Below are positions 15,988 to 25,012 of a stretch of DNA of 58,475 nt, in pieces. This stretch comes from JAMOAW01 sp039908535 (GTDB lineage: Bacteria > Pseudomonadota > Magnetococcia > Magnetococcales > JADFZT01), in NCBI GenBank assembly GCA_039908535.1, contig JAMOAW010000005.1, forward strand, positions 1 through 58,475. The letters run 5' to 3'. Under the pieces are notes generated by a model, which was not told the DNA's origin, did no database searches, and was given only the letters and a program-made list of their open reading frames with translations. The number at the start of each line of letters is the position of its first letter. Position 1 is the first letter of the stretch. The position numbers and the translations under genes are program-made.

Positions 15988-17255
15988 GCGCGGCGCAAGT
16001 GGATCGGTCCAGTTTATGTACCCATTGTGGGTATTGTCTTCCGGTTTGTCCTACCTATCGGGTGGAAAACGATGAATTGCACTCCCCCAGGGGGCGGGTG
16101 TCGATTGTTTTGGCCTTGCATCAAGGCGCGTTGACCTCAGACCAAGCCGCCGAGGCGTTATCTCATTGTCTTCTTTGTCGTGCTTGTCATCAGGCCTGTC
16201 CAGCGGATGTGCGCCCGGTCAAGTTAATTTTGGCTGTACGCGAGGAACGCCCGCACTCTCCCTCTTTTGTTGGGCGGGTTTTGCATTTTTTTACCAATAG
16301 TCATCGACGGAGTGCGTGGGGAAGATTTATATTGGATTTTTATCGCCGTTCGGGGGGGCAGAGGTGGCTTCGGCAACATAACGGGTTGCGTTGGTGGCCA
16401 AAATTGCAGCATCTGGAAGGGTTGATTCCCCAGGCCCGACCACTACCAGTGGGGCGCACTGTTTGCCTGCCAGCGGGACGCCCCAGGATTGGATTGTTGG
16501 GGGGGTGTATGGCGCGGCTGTTTTATCCCCAGATTGGCGTGGCAACCCGTCAATTGTTTCAAGAGGTGTGGCCATTTGAAGTGGTTGTTTTGGATCGTTT
16601 TGGCTGCTGTGGTGCCCCAGCTAGAGAGAGTGGTCATCGGCAGGCTTTTTTGCGTCAGGCTCGTCAAACATTGGATGCCTTTCAGCGCGCTGGCAGTTTG
16701 ACGGCGGTGGTGTGCGACAGCGGTGTGTGTGCGGTAACGGCGAAAAGTTATGCACGGGTTTTGGGCAACGATCCCCATTATGCCCCTATTGCCAAAAAAT
16801 TTTCCGCTATGATTTACGAACTTACTGAGTTTTTTGCTAAGATGGTGCAGGATCAGCCTGTGGTTTTTCAAGATTCTGGTTTAGGTCGATTGACGTTTCA
16901 TGACCATTGCCAAACCTACCATGGATTGGGCATAGTAGAGGCGATAAATGTGGTGATGACCGTTTTGCCTAACTCTTACCAAGAGTTGCCCAGACGGGGA
17001 TCGTGTTGTGGGGCAGGGGGTGTTTATTTGTTATATCACCCCGAAAGGAGTCAAAGGGTTCTTGAGGATAAACTGACGGCTATTTTGGAGAGTGGGGCTG
17101 ACACGGTGGTGGGTACCAACCCTGGTTGTTTGATGCATATTGAGTCAGGATTGCGAATGAGAGGGTCACATGTGCAAGTGCGGCACCTGTCAGAGGTGCT
17201 TTGGAGTGGTAAAAAAAAAGAGGGGGTCTGGGGGATTCATCCCCCAGGGGTTTGA
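15984..17255 (+). CDS. glcF: GlcF-like glycolate oxidase iron-sulfur subunit
   Basis: A 423-residue Fe-S protein. Two ferredoxin-type clusters are visible near the N-terminus: CTHCGYCLPVCPTY (about residues 12-25) and CLLCRACHQACPAD (about 62-75). Two CCG-type domains follow (FGCCGAPARESG; then HDHCQTYHGL and RGSCCGAGGVY), as in GlcF and other heterodisulfide-reductase-like electron carriers. It would pass electrons from glycolate or lactate dehydrogenase flavoproteins to quinone; no GlcD or GlcE is in this window. The ATG overlaps the uvrA stop as ATGA. Oddly, the final 14 or so residues (KKKEGVWGIHPPGV) are translated from a type A repeat (CTGGGGG/CCCCCAG hairpin), so the native C-terminus has been replaced or extended. 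Confidence 0.85.
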   Translation: MSAAQVDRSSLCTHCGYCLPVCPTYRVENDELHSPRGRVSIVLALHQGALTSDQAAEALSHCLLCRACHQACPADVRPVKLILAVREERPHSPSFVGRVLHFFTNSHRRSAWGRFILDFYRRSGGQRWLRQHNGLRWWPKLQHLEGLIPQARPLPVGRTVCLPAGRPRIGLLGGCMARLFYPQIGVATRQLFQEVWPFEVVVLDRFGCCGAPARESGHRQAFLRQARQTLDAFQRAGSLTAVVCDSGVCAVTAKSYARVLGNDPHYAPIAKKFSAMIYELTEFFAKMVQDQPVVFQDSGLGRLTFHDHCQTYHGLGIVEAINVVMTVLPNSYQELPRRGSCCGAGGVYLLYHPERSQRVLEDKLTAILESGADTVVGTNPGCLMHIESGLRMRGSHVQVRHLSEVLWSGKKKEGVWGIHPPGV

Positions 17256-17396
17256 TTTTAATGTATCGGAAAAATAAAGATCAAGACCTTGGGGGGCGGA
17301 GAACCGCCCCCCAATTCCCCCCCCCCCCTTTTTTTTAGGGACTCTGGGGGATTCATTCCCCGGGGGTTTGATTTTTTTGCCCGTAGGGCATAATTT
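17211..17396 (+). repeat. Dispersed repeat A: partial copy followed by a second copy
   Basis: The first partial copy (17211-17260) starts at the A-tract and lies inside the glcF coding sequence up to its stop at 17255. The second begins at ATGTATCGGAAAAA (17261) and runs to GCCCGTAGGGCATAAT. Its middle has a long C-run (AATTCCCCCCCCCCCC) and a shortened spacer, and its second hairpin is CTGGGGG-ATTCATT-CCCCGGG. Confidence 0.9.
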
Positions 17397-17419
17397 TTAT
17401 TAAAATAAAGAGGATAAAC

Positions 17420-18424
17420 ATGAAAAAACAGCGGTTTGATCTTTTGTTTGTTTTGGCCATCATGATTGGTGTTGCCGTATTATCTATTTGGCCTGAGGAT
17501 CTCTTTGCCAAGCGTATTGGTGGCGGTAGTTCGATTGGTTCTCGGGGGACACGGAGTTTTTCCACGCCTCGGCAATCGGCCCCACCATCAAGTGCCACGA
17601 CAGCATCCAGAGAATCCAGCACCCCATCCCCCAGCAGTGGCTCTTCGTTAGGGGGGATGCAGAATCGTCCTGGCATGAGCAGTGGTTTGCTGGGAGGAGT
17701 TGGCGGTCTCCTATTGGGTGGGTTGATCGGTTCGATGTTGTTTGGAGGTAGTGGTGCAGGGATAGGGGGAGGCATTGGTCTTCTGGATATCTTGGTAATC
17801 GGTGGTTTGCTTTGGTTTGCCCTGCGTTGGTTTAAAAATCAACAAGCCGCAAGCCGCTTGGCGACCAACCCGGCCCAACGCCAAGGTTATATGGATAAAG
17901 AAAATTTTGCACCCTTAGAGGAATCTTTCAGCAGTGGGGGAGGGGTGGATGAGGTGAGTCAGGGGTTGGCTCACATGGCGGCCATGGATTCTGATTTTAA
18001 TTCGGCCCATTTTTTAGTGGGGGCTAAAAACAGCTATCGACAAATTCAAGGGGCGTGGAGCGATTGGAGTGTTGAACGTTTAAAGCCGTTGCTTACCGAA
18101 GGTATGTGGGAGATTATTCAGCGGCAGGCCCTGGAACGCAAGGGCGCAGGTCAGCGAGATATCATTGAAAAGATTCAATTTAATCAAGCTTACATCAGTG
18201 AGGCGTGGCAGGAGTCGGGGGAAGAGTGGTTGACGGTTTGTTTTGATGTTCAGATGGTGGATTATGTGACGGATGTAGCGGGTAAATTGGTAGAAGGAGA
18301 TCCCGATACCCTTATTCAAGTAGTGGAATATTGGACTTTTACTCGTCCGGTTGGCTCTAGGAATCCCAATTGGAAGTTGGCAGCCATTCAACAACCCGGA
18401 GAGGTTGCCAGGAGTACGTCGTGA
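17420..18424 (+). CDS. Tim44-like domain protein
   Basis: A 334-residue membrane-associated protein. Residues 9-30 form a hydrophobic signal or anchor (LLFVLAIMIGVAVLSIWPED). A low-complexity Ser/Pro region (about 35-85) is followed by a glycine-rich hydrophobic stretch (about 90-140: GLLGGVGGLLLGGLIGSMLF and GIGLLDILVIGGLLWFALRW). The C-terminal half (about 185-325) is a Tim44-like domain with an NTF2-type fold: AKNSYRQIQGAWSDWSVERLKPLLTEGMW and a closing VVEYWTFTR. Bacterial Tim44-like proteins (TimA/Tim44-domain) are thought to act at the inner membrane, but their role is poorly defined. The gene overlaps mltA as GTGA, so the two are coupled. AGAGGA before the ATG is a good ribosome site. 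Confidence 0.8.
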   Translation: MKKQRFDLLFVLAIMIGVAVLSIWPEDLFAKRIGGGSSIGSRGTRSFSTPRQSAPPSSATTASRESSTPSPSSGSSLGGMQNRPGMSSGLLGGVGGLLLGGLIGSMLFGGSGAGIGGGIGLLDILVIGGLLWFALRWFKNQQAASRLATNPAQRQGYMDKENFAPLEESFSSGGGVDEVSQGLAHMAAMDSDFNSAHFLVGAKNSYRQIQGAWSDWSVERLKPLLTEGMWEIIQRQALERKGAGQRDIIEKIQFNQAYISEAWQESGEEWLTVCFDVQMVDYVTDVAGKLVEGDPDTLIQVVEYWTFTRPVGSRNPNWKLAAIQQPGEVARSTS

Positions 18425-19689
18425 AAAAATCTCCCTTTTTTCGCCCTGGTCTTTTTTTTCTAGGGATGTTTTTTTTGGCCTTGGTGCTGAAGTATGGTGT
18501 GGTGCCAGTTTTGTTTCCGCCTAGGGCAGGGGATTTGGTTCCAATTTCTTGGTCTCGATTAGAGTTTTTTCTCTCCAAACCACAAAATTTGACCGATTGG
18601 GTTGGAGCTTTACAACAGAGTGCCGATTATTATCGCCGCCGTGATCCTTTGGCGACCTTTTCCTTTGGAGAGAGCGTGGTAACGGCGGAGGATTTGGCTT
18701 TTGCGTGTGATGATTTGGCTTCGGTGGCCAAACAGGGGGACGGAGCGGTTTTTTATCGCCATTTGACCCAAAAATATCGTTTGTATCGTTCGGTGGGGGC
18801 CGATGGTGCTGGAGAGGTGTTGGTGACGGGTTATTATGAACCTTTGCTGTATGGGGATCGCCACCCCTCGGAGCGTTTTTATTATCCATTGTATCAGCGA
18901 CCAGAAGATATTTTTACCATTGATCTTTCCCAATGGTCCACGGACTATGCAAAAAAGCAAATTTTGGCTCGTTTGGATGGCAAACAGATCCGTCCCTATT
19001 TTGACCGTCGCCAGATTGATCGGGAGGGAAAACTCTCTGGGCGTGGTTTGGAGTTGGTCTGGGTAGATGACCCTATTCAAGCTTTTTTTCTGCATGTTCA
19101 GGGTTCTGGACGCATAGAATTGCCCAATGGGGAGCGGATACGGGTGGGGTATGCGGGGGAGAATGGTCGTCCTTATCGTTCGATTGGCAAATTATTGATT
19201 GAAGAACAAGAGGTCTCCAGAGAGAAAATGACCATGCCTGTTCTGCGGGAGTGGTTGACGACCCATCCTTCGGAGGTCAACCGTATTTTGGAGTACAATC
19301 CTTCGTATGTATTTTTTAAGGAGTTGCAGGGCGGTCCTTTTGGCAATATTGGTGTCACTCTTACCCCTGGTCGTTCCATTGCCACGGATCATCATCTTTT
19401 TCCAAAAGGGGCCCCAGGGATTTTGACCACCAGCCTACCCATATTTGCCAAAGATGGCAAAACCGTGGGTTCTTGGCAGCGAGAAACCCGTTTGGTGGTG
19501 AACCAAGACACGGGTGGTGCCATTCGGGGGCCAGGCCGGGTGGATCTTTTTATGGGGTTTGGCAAAGAGGCTGAACAGACCGCTGGCATTCTTAAGCAGG
19601 GCAATTCGAGACTTTATTTTATCGTTCCGGTTGTCAAAAAAGAAAAGAACATAATGCCCTACGGGCAAAAAAATCGTAAACGATCATAG
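18421..19689 (+). CDS. mltA: Membrane-bound lytic murein transglycosylase A
   Basis: MltA cleaves peptidoglycan to 1,6-anhydro products. A 422-residue protein from a GTG start that overlaps the previous stop as GTGA. It has an N-terminal hydrophobic segment (LFFLGMFFLALVLKYG). The MltA core has VTGYYEPLL (near residue 140), YPLYQRPED, RGLELVWVDDPIQAFFLHVQGSGRI and GYAGENGRPYRSIGKLL. The C-terminal 3D domain ends with LVVNQDTGGAIRGPGRVDLFMGFG, carrying its aspartates. No lipobox cysteine is seen in the signal region, unlike E. coli MltA. The last residues (EKNIMPYGQKNRKRS) are encoded by the reversed end of a type A repeat (GAACATAATGCCCTACGGGC), so the natural terminus was altered. Confidence 0.92.
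   Translation: MKKSPFFRPGLFFLGMFFLALVLKYGVVPVLFPPRAGDLVPISWSRLEFFLSKPQNLTDWVGALQQSADYYRRRDPLATFSFGESVVTAEDLAFACDDLASVAKQGDGAVFYRHLTQKYRLYRSVGADGAGEVLVTGYYEPLLYGDRHPSERFYYPLYQRPEDIFTIDLSQWSTDYAKKQILARLDGKQIRPYFDRRQIDREGKLSGRGLELVWVDDPIQAFFLHVQGSGRIELPNGERIRVGYAGENGRPYRSIGKLLIEEQEVSREKMTMPVLREWLTTHPSEVNRILEYNPSYVFFKELQGGPFGNIGVTLTPGRSIATDHHLFPKGAPGILTTSLPIFAKDGKTVGSWQRETRLVVNQDTGGAIRGPGRVDLFMGFGKEAEQTAGILKQGNSRLYFIVPVVKKEKNIMPYGQKNRKRS
19647..19676 (-). repeat. Terminal fragment of repeat A inside the mltA 3' end
   Basis: GAACATAATGCCCTACGGGC followed by an A-run equals the reversed end of the type A unit, with the GCCC/GGGC hairpin kept and its loop changed to TAC. It lies within the mltA reading frame and supplies its last codons. 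Confidence 0.8.
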
Positions 19690-19710
19690 GGGGGTGACTC
19701 CCACGCCTGC

Positions 19711-19870
19711 TCAGATCCAAGAGATGTCAGGGGCCCGATTTTGGAATTTGGCTTGAACGGCTTCGACCAGGATGGGAAACGAGGGGAGCCGCCGAATACG
19801 GCAGGTTTCTTTGCCTGCCTCGTCCTGACGGTCATGGTAGGTGTTGATCAGTCTGGAAAGTCGGGCATAA
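19711..19870 (-). pseudogene. Possible 3' remnant of a lost gene
   Basis: About 53 codons read on the minus strand with protein-like composition (TFYARLSRLINTYHDRQD, then RRLPSFPILVEAVQAKF), ending at a TGA or TAA near 19711. Upstream the frame continues only into the type A repeat (19878-20035), so any original 5' part has been lost or replaced. I do not recognise the family. It occupies half of the 365-bp gap between mltA and the sensor kinase. It may be chance coding. Confidence 0.3.
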
Positions 19871-19877
19871 AAAGTCC

Positions 19878-20035
19878 ATGTACCGGAAAAACAAAAATCA
19901 AGACCTTGGGGGGCGAAGAACCGCCCCCCAATCCCCCCCACCCTTTTTTTTTAATTCTTAAAAAAAAGAGGGGGTCTGGGGGATTCATCCCCCAGGGTTT
20001 TGATTTTAATTTTTTGCCCGCAGGGCATCATGTTC
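19878..20035 (+). repeat. Dispersed hairpin repeat, type A, full length
   Basis: A 158-bp complete unit from ATGTACCGGAAAAAC to GGGCATCATGTTC, with all three hairpins and the T8-AATTC-TTA8 block in the middle. It ends only 8 bp before the ribosome site of the histidine kinase gene. Confidence 0.95.
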
Positions 20036-20042
20036 TGATTCT

Positions 20043-20050
20043 GGAGGTGA
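20043..20050 (+). promoter_or_regulatory. Ribosome binding site that fixes a TTG start
   Basis: GGAGGTGA lies 4-5 bp before TTG at 20055. No in-frame ATG is near, so the TTG is the probable start of the kinase gene. Confidence 0.7.
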
Positions 20051-20054
20051 CCCT

Positions 20055-23000
20055 TTGCAAGCACACGAGACAGGCATCGTTCGATCCGTCGGAATCATCA
20101 CGATTGATGAGTTTGGAATCGTTCAATCCTTTGATGCTGTTGCCGAACGTCTGTTTGGTTTCAGGCATGAGGAGGTTGTTGGGCAAAATGTCTCAATGCT
20201 CATGCCTGAGCCGTACCACTCGGAGCATGATGGCTATCTGGCCCGTTTTCGCCGTGAGGGCAGCCAGCATGTGATTGGCAAAGGTCGGGAAGTCATCGGT
20301 CGACGCAAGGATGGCGCAACATTTCCCATCTGGTTGGCGGTCAATGATGTCAAGTTAGGTGAAAAGCGTTTGTTCATCGGCTCCATTATGGATCTTTCAG
20401 AGCAAAAAACAGTTGAAGCCGATTTGGCCAGCAGCATGGAAATGACACGGGCAATTCTCGATACAGCGGTCAATCCCATCATAACCATCAATGCCCAAGG
20501 TATTGTACGTTCTTTCAACCCTGCGGCTGAGAATCTGTTTGGCTATATCCGTCAGGATGTGGTGGGAAAGAACATCAAGATGTTGATGCCAGAACCTTAC
20601 CGATCAGAACATGATGGTTATCTCGCTCGCTATCTCAAAGAAGGAGACCCACGTGTCATCGGCAAGGGTCGGGAGGTGGAAGGACGCAGGCAGGACGGAT
20701 CGACTTTTCCTATGCACCTCTCAGTTGGTGCCATGAAGGTTGCAGGTGAGCGGATGTTTGTCGGTATTATTGCCGATATCACCGAACGGAAAATAGCGGA
20801 AATCGGATTGGCGGCCAGTCTGGAAACGACCCGGGCGATTCTCGATACAGCGGTCAATCCTATCATTACCATTGATCCCAATGGCATCGTGCGCTCTTTT
20901 AATCCGGCTGCCGAGAAATTGTTTGGCCATGATCAGCAGGCGGTGGTGGGGCAGAATGTCAAGATGCTCATGCCAGAGCCATACCGATCGGGACATGATG
21001 GCTATCTGGACCGTTATCTCAAAGGAGGAAATCCACGGGTTATTGGCAAAGGTCGCGAGGTGATTGGTCAACGCAAGGATGGTTCCACCTTTCCTATGCA
21101 TCTCTCGGTAGGCACGATGGAGGTTTCTGGCAAGCAGATGTTTGTCGGAATTATTGCTGATATCAGCAAGTTGAAGGCGGCGGAAAATAAGCTGGCTGCC
21201 AGCCTGGAGACCACTCGGGCAATTCTTGATACGGCAGTCAATCCCATCATCACCATTAACGCCTTTGGCGTGGTTCAATCTTTCAACCCGGCGGCGGAAA
21301 AGCTTTTTGAGTATCCCAGCCAGGATGTGGTGGGGCAGAATGTCAAGATGCTTATGCCCGAACCTTATTGTTCGGGACATGATGGCTATCTTGCCCGTTA
21401 CCTCAAGGGAGGAGACCCACGCGTCATCGGCAAGGGTCGCGAGGTGGAAGGACGCAGGCAAGACGGCTCGACTTTTCCCATTCACCTTTCCGTCGGCGCG
21501 ATGGAGGTCGCCGGAGAGCGGATGTTTGTCGGCATCATCGCCGACATCACCGAACGCAAGAAGGCCGAGGCGGAACTGCGTCAGCATCGGGATCACCTGG
21601 AAGAACTGGTGGGAATTGCCACCGCCGAAGTCAAAGCCATTGTGCAAACGGCGGTCAATGGTATTATTACGATCGATAGCCAAGGCATCATACATATTTT
21701 CAACCCTGCTGCGGAAATATTGTTTGGTTGGTCCAGAGAAGAAGTGGTCGGCAAGAATGTCTCCATCCTGATGGAGTCGCCTTTGGCCGAGCAGCACGAT
21801 GGCTTTCTTGAAAGATTCATCAAGACCAGAAAAGCTTCGATCATCGGGATTGGTCGCGAAATTACGGCCAAGCGAAAAGATGGCAGCACTTTCCCCGGAT
21901 ATCTGGCTGTTGGTCATACACAACTATCTGACAATAATCATTTTTTTGTAGGATTTATTTCAGATATCACGCCGCAAAAAAAGTTCGAGGCGGAACTCAA
22001 ACAGGCCAAAGAGGATGCGGAAGCTGGGGCGCGGGCCAAGGCGGCCTTTATCGCCAACATGAGCCACGAAATCCGCACCCCCATGAACGCCGTCATCGGT
22101 TTTGCGGAGGTGGTATTGCAAGATCGGGCACTGGCACCGGAAACTCTGCAGTATGTCAAGACGATCCTCAGTGCCGCCAAGGCGTTGCTTGGGATCATCA
22201 ATGACATCTTAGATGTCACCAAACTTGAAAGTGGCAAATTCGCATTGGAGAGGGTCTGCTTTCATCTGCCTAACGCCTTGGCTGATGCTTTGAGAACGGT
22301 GGAGTATCGGGCAGCGGAGAAGAGTCTGGAGATTCGTATTGAATACGATACCAAGTTACCGCTCCGTCTGATGGGCGATCCCACACGGTTGCGGCAGGTG
22401 ATTCTGAATCTGGTAGGCAATGCCATCAAGTTTACCGAGAAGGGGCGGATTACTGTTTCTGTGCGACCAGGAGAGCAAGCGGACCTGCTGCATTTCGCCG
22501 TGTCTGATACTGGTATTGGCATGACACCAGAGCAGACGGCCAAGGTGTTCGAGGCTTTTTCCCAGGCGGATGTGAGTACGACCCGTCGTTTTGGTGGAAC
22601 CGGGTTGGGTACGACCATCTCCAAACAGATCGTGGAAATAATGGGTGGAACCATCTGGGTGGAGAGTGAAGCGGGCAAAGGTTCTGTATTTCATTTTACT
22701 GCTCGTTTGCCAATCGCCTCTTTGACGGGAGAGTGTCTGTATGAAGAAGGGGAGATCATTGAGGAACATTACATCTCTCCCCGATTGTTTCGTGTGTTGC
22801 TGGCCGAGGATATCGAAGCCAATGCCACGTTGGCTCTGCTGCGCTTGAAACAGCAGGGACATGAAGTCGACTGGGCCAAGAATGGTCGGGAAGCGGTTAA
22901 CGCCTATCGTCAGGGTGGTTATGACCTGCTTTTAATGGATGTCATGATGCCGGAACTGGATGGCCTGGAAGCCACTCAAGAGATTCGGTCGTTGGAAAAA

Positions 23001-23816
23001 GGGACAGACCGGCACATTCCCATCCTGGCACTGACCGCCAGTGTCATGCACGAGGATAATGTTAAATGTTTTGAAGCGGGCATGGATGGTGTCGAGGCCA
23101 AACCTATTGAGTTCAATCGTCTGTTTGCCACCATGGAGCAGCTTGTTCCACCTCAATATGGACGGCCCAACACGAATCATGCCATGAGCGTGGAAGTTCA
23201 CTCCAGAATGGATTTCTCTTTGCTTGATGGCATTGCAAATCATGCCAGAGCACTCAAGATATGGAAGGTTCCATCTGCTTACGCCAAAGCATTGAATTCG
23301 TTTGCTCAATCGCGTGCAAATGACGCGAGCGAGATGCAACGCCTGCTGGCCGAGCATCTTGATGATAACGAACCGGCCCGCGAACTGGCCCATGCTTTGA
23401 AAGGTGTGGCGGGCAATTTGGCCATGGATCGGGTGGCCCATTTGGCAACGGAAATTGATGCGGACTTGAAATTAGGGCAAAGATCCACTGTGGCTTCCAA
23501 ATTGGGAGCGTTGCACCACGCCTTGCAAGAAGCGATTGCTGTGATTGCCAAGCTCCATTTGGCGACTGAAGGGCAATCCTTGTCCTTGTTGCCATTTGAT
23601 GGTGCCGTAATGCGGGAATTGCTACGTGAATTGACGGATGCTCTGGAGAGACTCAATCCAGACGATGTTGAACCGGTTTTAGAACAAATTTCTAGATATA
23701 TCACCAAGGCTGATTTGGCTCCCGTTAAGAGATGTGTGGATGCCTTTGATTTCGATGCAGCCAAATCTCAAATGATTGCTTTGGCTGACAAGATTGGAAT
23801 TAACCTGGAGTTGTGA
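20055..23816 (+). CDS. Hybrid histidine kinase with five FixL-like PAS domains, REC and Hpt
   Basis: A 1253-residue cytoplasmic sensor without membrane segments. Five PAS domains: about 5-115, 130-245, 258-373, 386-500 and 525-640. All have the FixL-type core (MLMPEPY..HDGYLARY, GKGREV, RRxDGSTFP). Then HisKA with phospho-accepting His in MSHEIRTPM (about 668-676), HATPase (NAIKFTEKG, SDTGIGM, GGTGLGTTIS), a REC domain from about 914 with Asp in LLLMDVMMPELDG, and an Hpt-like domain with AHALKGVAGNLAM (about 1112-1124). PAS2-4 are nearly identical with an exact 384-bp period, so they duplicated recently. Only PAS1 keeps a His (SQHVIGKGR) where FixL has its heme-binding DPHIIGIGR; the next three have Arg and the fifth Ser. 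It signals through phosphorelay, probably to the HD-GYP regulator encoded directly after it. The ligand is unknown; heme or another redox cofactor is possible. Confidence 0.9.
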   Translation: MQAHETGIVRSVGIITIDEFGIVQSFDAVAERLFGFRHEEVVGQNVSMLMPEPYHSEHDGYLARFRREGSQHVIGKGREVIGRRKDGATFPIWLAVNDVKLGEKRLFIGSIMDLSEQKTVEADLASSMEMTRAILDTAVNPIITINAQGIVRSFNPAAENLFGYIRQDVVGKNIKMLMPEPYRSEHDGYLARYLKEGDPRVIGKGREVEGRRQDGSTFPMHLSVGAMKVAGERMFVGIIADITERKIAEIGLAASLETTRAILDTAVNPIITIDPNGIVRSFNPAAEKLFGHDQQAVVGQNVKMLMPEPYRSGHDGYLDRYLKGGNPRVIGKGREVIGQRKDGSTFPMHLSVGTMEVSGKQMFVGIIADISKLKAAENKLAASLETTRAILDTAVNPIITINAFGVVQSFNPAAEKLFEYPSQDVVGQNVKMLMPEPYCSGHDGYLARYLKGGDPRVIGKGREVEGRRQDGSTFPIHLSVGAMEVAGERMFVGIIADITERKKAEAELRQHRDHLEELVGIATAEVKAIVQTAVNGIITIDSQGIIHIFNPAAEILFGWSREEVVGKNVSILMESPLAEQHDGFLERFIKTRKASIIGIGREITAKRKDGSTFPGYLAVGHTQLSDNNHFFVGFISDITPQKKFEAELKQAKEDAEAGARAKAAFIANMSHEIRTPMNAVIGFAEVVLQDRALAPETLQYVKTILSAAKALLGIINDILDVTKLESGKFALERVCFHLPNALADALRTVEYRAAEKSLEIRIEYDTKLPLRLMGDPTRLRQVILNLVGNAIKFTEKGRITVSVRPGEQADLLHFAVSDTGIGMTPEQTAKVFEAFSQADVSTTRRFGGTGLGTTISKQIVEIMGGTIWVESEAGKGSVFHFTARLPIASLTGECLYEEGEIIEEHYISPRLFRVLLAEDIEANATLALLRLKQQGHEVDWAKNGREAVNAYRQGGYDLLLMDVMMPELDGLEATQEIRSLEKGTDRHIPILALTASVMHEDNVKCFEAGMDGVEAKPIEFNRLFATMEQLVPPQYGRPNTNHAMSVEVHSRMDFSLLDGIANHARALKIWKVPSAYAKALNSFAQSRANDASEMQRLLAEHLDDNEPARELAHALKGVAGNLAMDRVAHLATEIDADLKLGQRSTVASKLGALHHALQEAIAVIAKLHLATEGQSLSLLPFDGAVMRELLRELTDALERLNPDDVEPVLEQISRYITKADLAPVKRCVDAFDFDAAKSQMIALADKIGINLEL
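20439..21590 (+). repeat. Three tandem 384-bp PAS-coding repeats
   Basis: Units start at 20439, 20823 and 21207 with the shared opening GCGGTCAATCC and an exact 384-bp (128-codon) step. They share long identical runs, which indicates recent unequal exchange. Confidence 0.9.
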
Positions 23817-23818
23817 AA

Positions 23819-24799
23819 ATGTTAAAAAAAATTTTAGCTGTTGATGACGAACCCAATAATCTTCAGGTACTGCGGCAGATCTTGAAAGATCATTACCAGT
23901 TGATTTTTGCACCCAATGGGGAGAAGGCTCTGGAGGCCGCAGTCAAACATCAGCCAGATCTGGTGTTGCTGGATATCATGATGCCGGGGATCAACGGCTA
24001 CCAAGTGTGCGAGAAGCTGCGGACCAACCTTGCCACTCAGCACATTCCGGTCATTTTTGTCACCGCCATGAGCGAGGTGGAAGACGAAGCCAGAGGATTT
24101 GACGCAGGGGCGGTGGATTACATCCAAAAGCCGGTTTCCGGCCCTATCGTTTTGCGCCGGGTGCAAACGCATCTTTCTCTGGTGCGGGCCAAAGAGCTGG
24201 AAGAGAGCCAGAGGGATGCCATCTTTATGTTGGGCGAGGCTGGGCATTATAACGATACCGACACCGGAGTGCATATCTGGCGCATGGCGGCCTATGCCAG
24301 CGCACTGGCCAAAGCGGTTGGCTGGCCTGAACAGATGGTCGAACGCATTGAATTGGCCGCTCCCATGCACGACACTGGCAAAATTGGCACCCCGGATGCC
24401 ATTTTAAAAGCCCCTCGCAAATTGACGGCGGATGAGTGGGAGATCATGAAACAACACACTGTGATTGGTTTTGGAATTTTAAACAAAGGTCATACTGCTC
24501 TGTTTGCCATGGCAGCGGAAATTGCGCGATTTCATCACGAAAAATGGGATGGCAGCGGCTATCCGATGGGTCTGAGTGGTGATGCCATCCCCGAATCCGC
24601 CCGGATCGTGGCCATCGCTGATGTCTTTGATGCATTAACCATGAAACGGCCATACAAGGAACCCTGGAGCATCGAAGATTCCATGACCGAAATTCGCAGA
24701 AACTCTGGGAGTCATTTCGAGCCACGTCTGGTGGAGCATTTTGAAAGGATTTTGCCTGAGATCTTGCAAATCAAGAGTGCGTGGGAAAGCTATCCGTAA
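23819..24799 (+). CDS. Response regulator with HD-GYP phosphodiesterase domain (RpfG type)
   Basis: A 326-residue protein. The receiver domain (about 1-120) has the acidic pair in AVDDEP, the phospho-accepting Asp in LVLLDIMMPG and the Lys in IQKPVSG. The HD-GYP domain (about 140-325) has HDTGK, the HH pair in ARFHHEKWDGSGYP and IVAIADVFDAL, all needed for a dinuclear metal site. It should hydrolyse cyclic di-GMP when the receiver is phosphorylated. The ATG at 23819 lies 8 bp after GGAG; a GTG at 23813 that overlaps the kinase stop is the alternative. Gene order makes it the output of the upstream hybrid kinase. Confidence 0.92.
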   Translation: MLKKILAVDDEPNNLQVLRQILKDHYQLIFAPNGEKALEAAVKHQPDLVLLDIMMPGINGYQVCEKLRTNLATQHIPVIFVTAMSEVEDEARGFDAGAVDYIQKPVSGPIVLRRVQTHLSLVRAKELEESQRDAIFMLGEAGHYNDTDTGVHIWRMAAYASALAKAVGWPEQMVERIELAAPMHDTGKIGTPDAILKAPRKLTADEWEIMKQHTVIGFGILNKGHTALFAMAAEIARFHHEKWDGSGYPMGLSGDAIPESARIVAIADVFDALTMKRPYKEPWSIEDSMTEIRRNSGSHFEPRLVEHFERILPEILQIKSAWESYP

Positions 24800-25012
24800 G
24801 AACAAAATAATCAATCAAGATCAGCGGCAGTGAAGTGGACCCCATTGTCAAGACATTTTTTTATCACCTGTAAGCTCTGACAATTGGTTATTTTTGGTTA
24901 TTTTTTCATTTTCGTGATTTGCCTTTTTCTCTTCATCGAACGGTAGATCCATCATGCCTAAAAAAACGCAGCTTTCATTTCCAATGATAGCCAATCTCGT
25001 TTAAAAATATTT
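24800..25012. other. Spacer after the HD-GYP gene, possible IS scar
   Basis: About 210 bp without a gene I can support. GTGAAGTGGACCCCATTGTC (24830-24849) looks like the terminal repeat of some IS3-type elements, and a 16-codon frame beginning ATGCCTAAAAAAACG ends just before the repeat. No transposase is present. I treat it as an uncertain remnant. Confidence 0.3.

Noticed and set aside
24826..24860. IS3-like end (GTGAAGTGGACCCC)
   Set aside because: No partner inverted repeat or transposase nearby; kept only as a note in the spacer feature.
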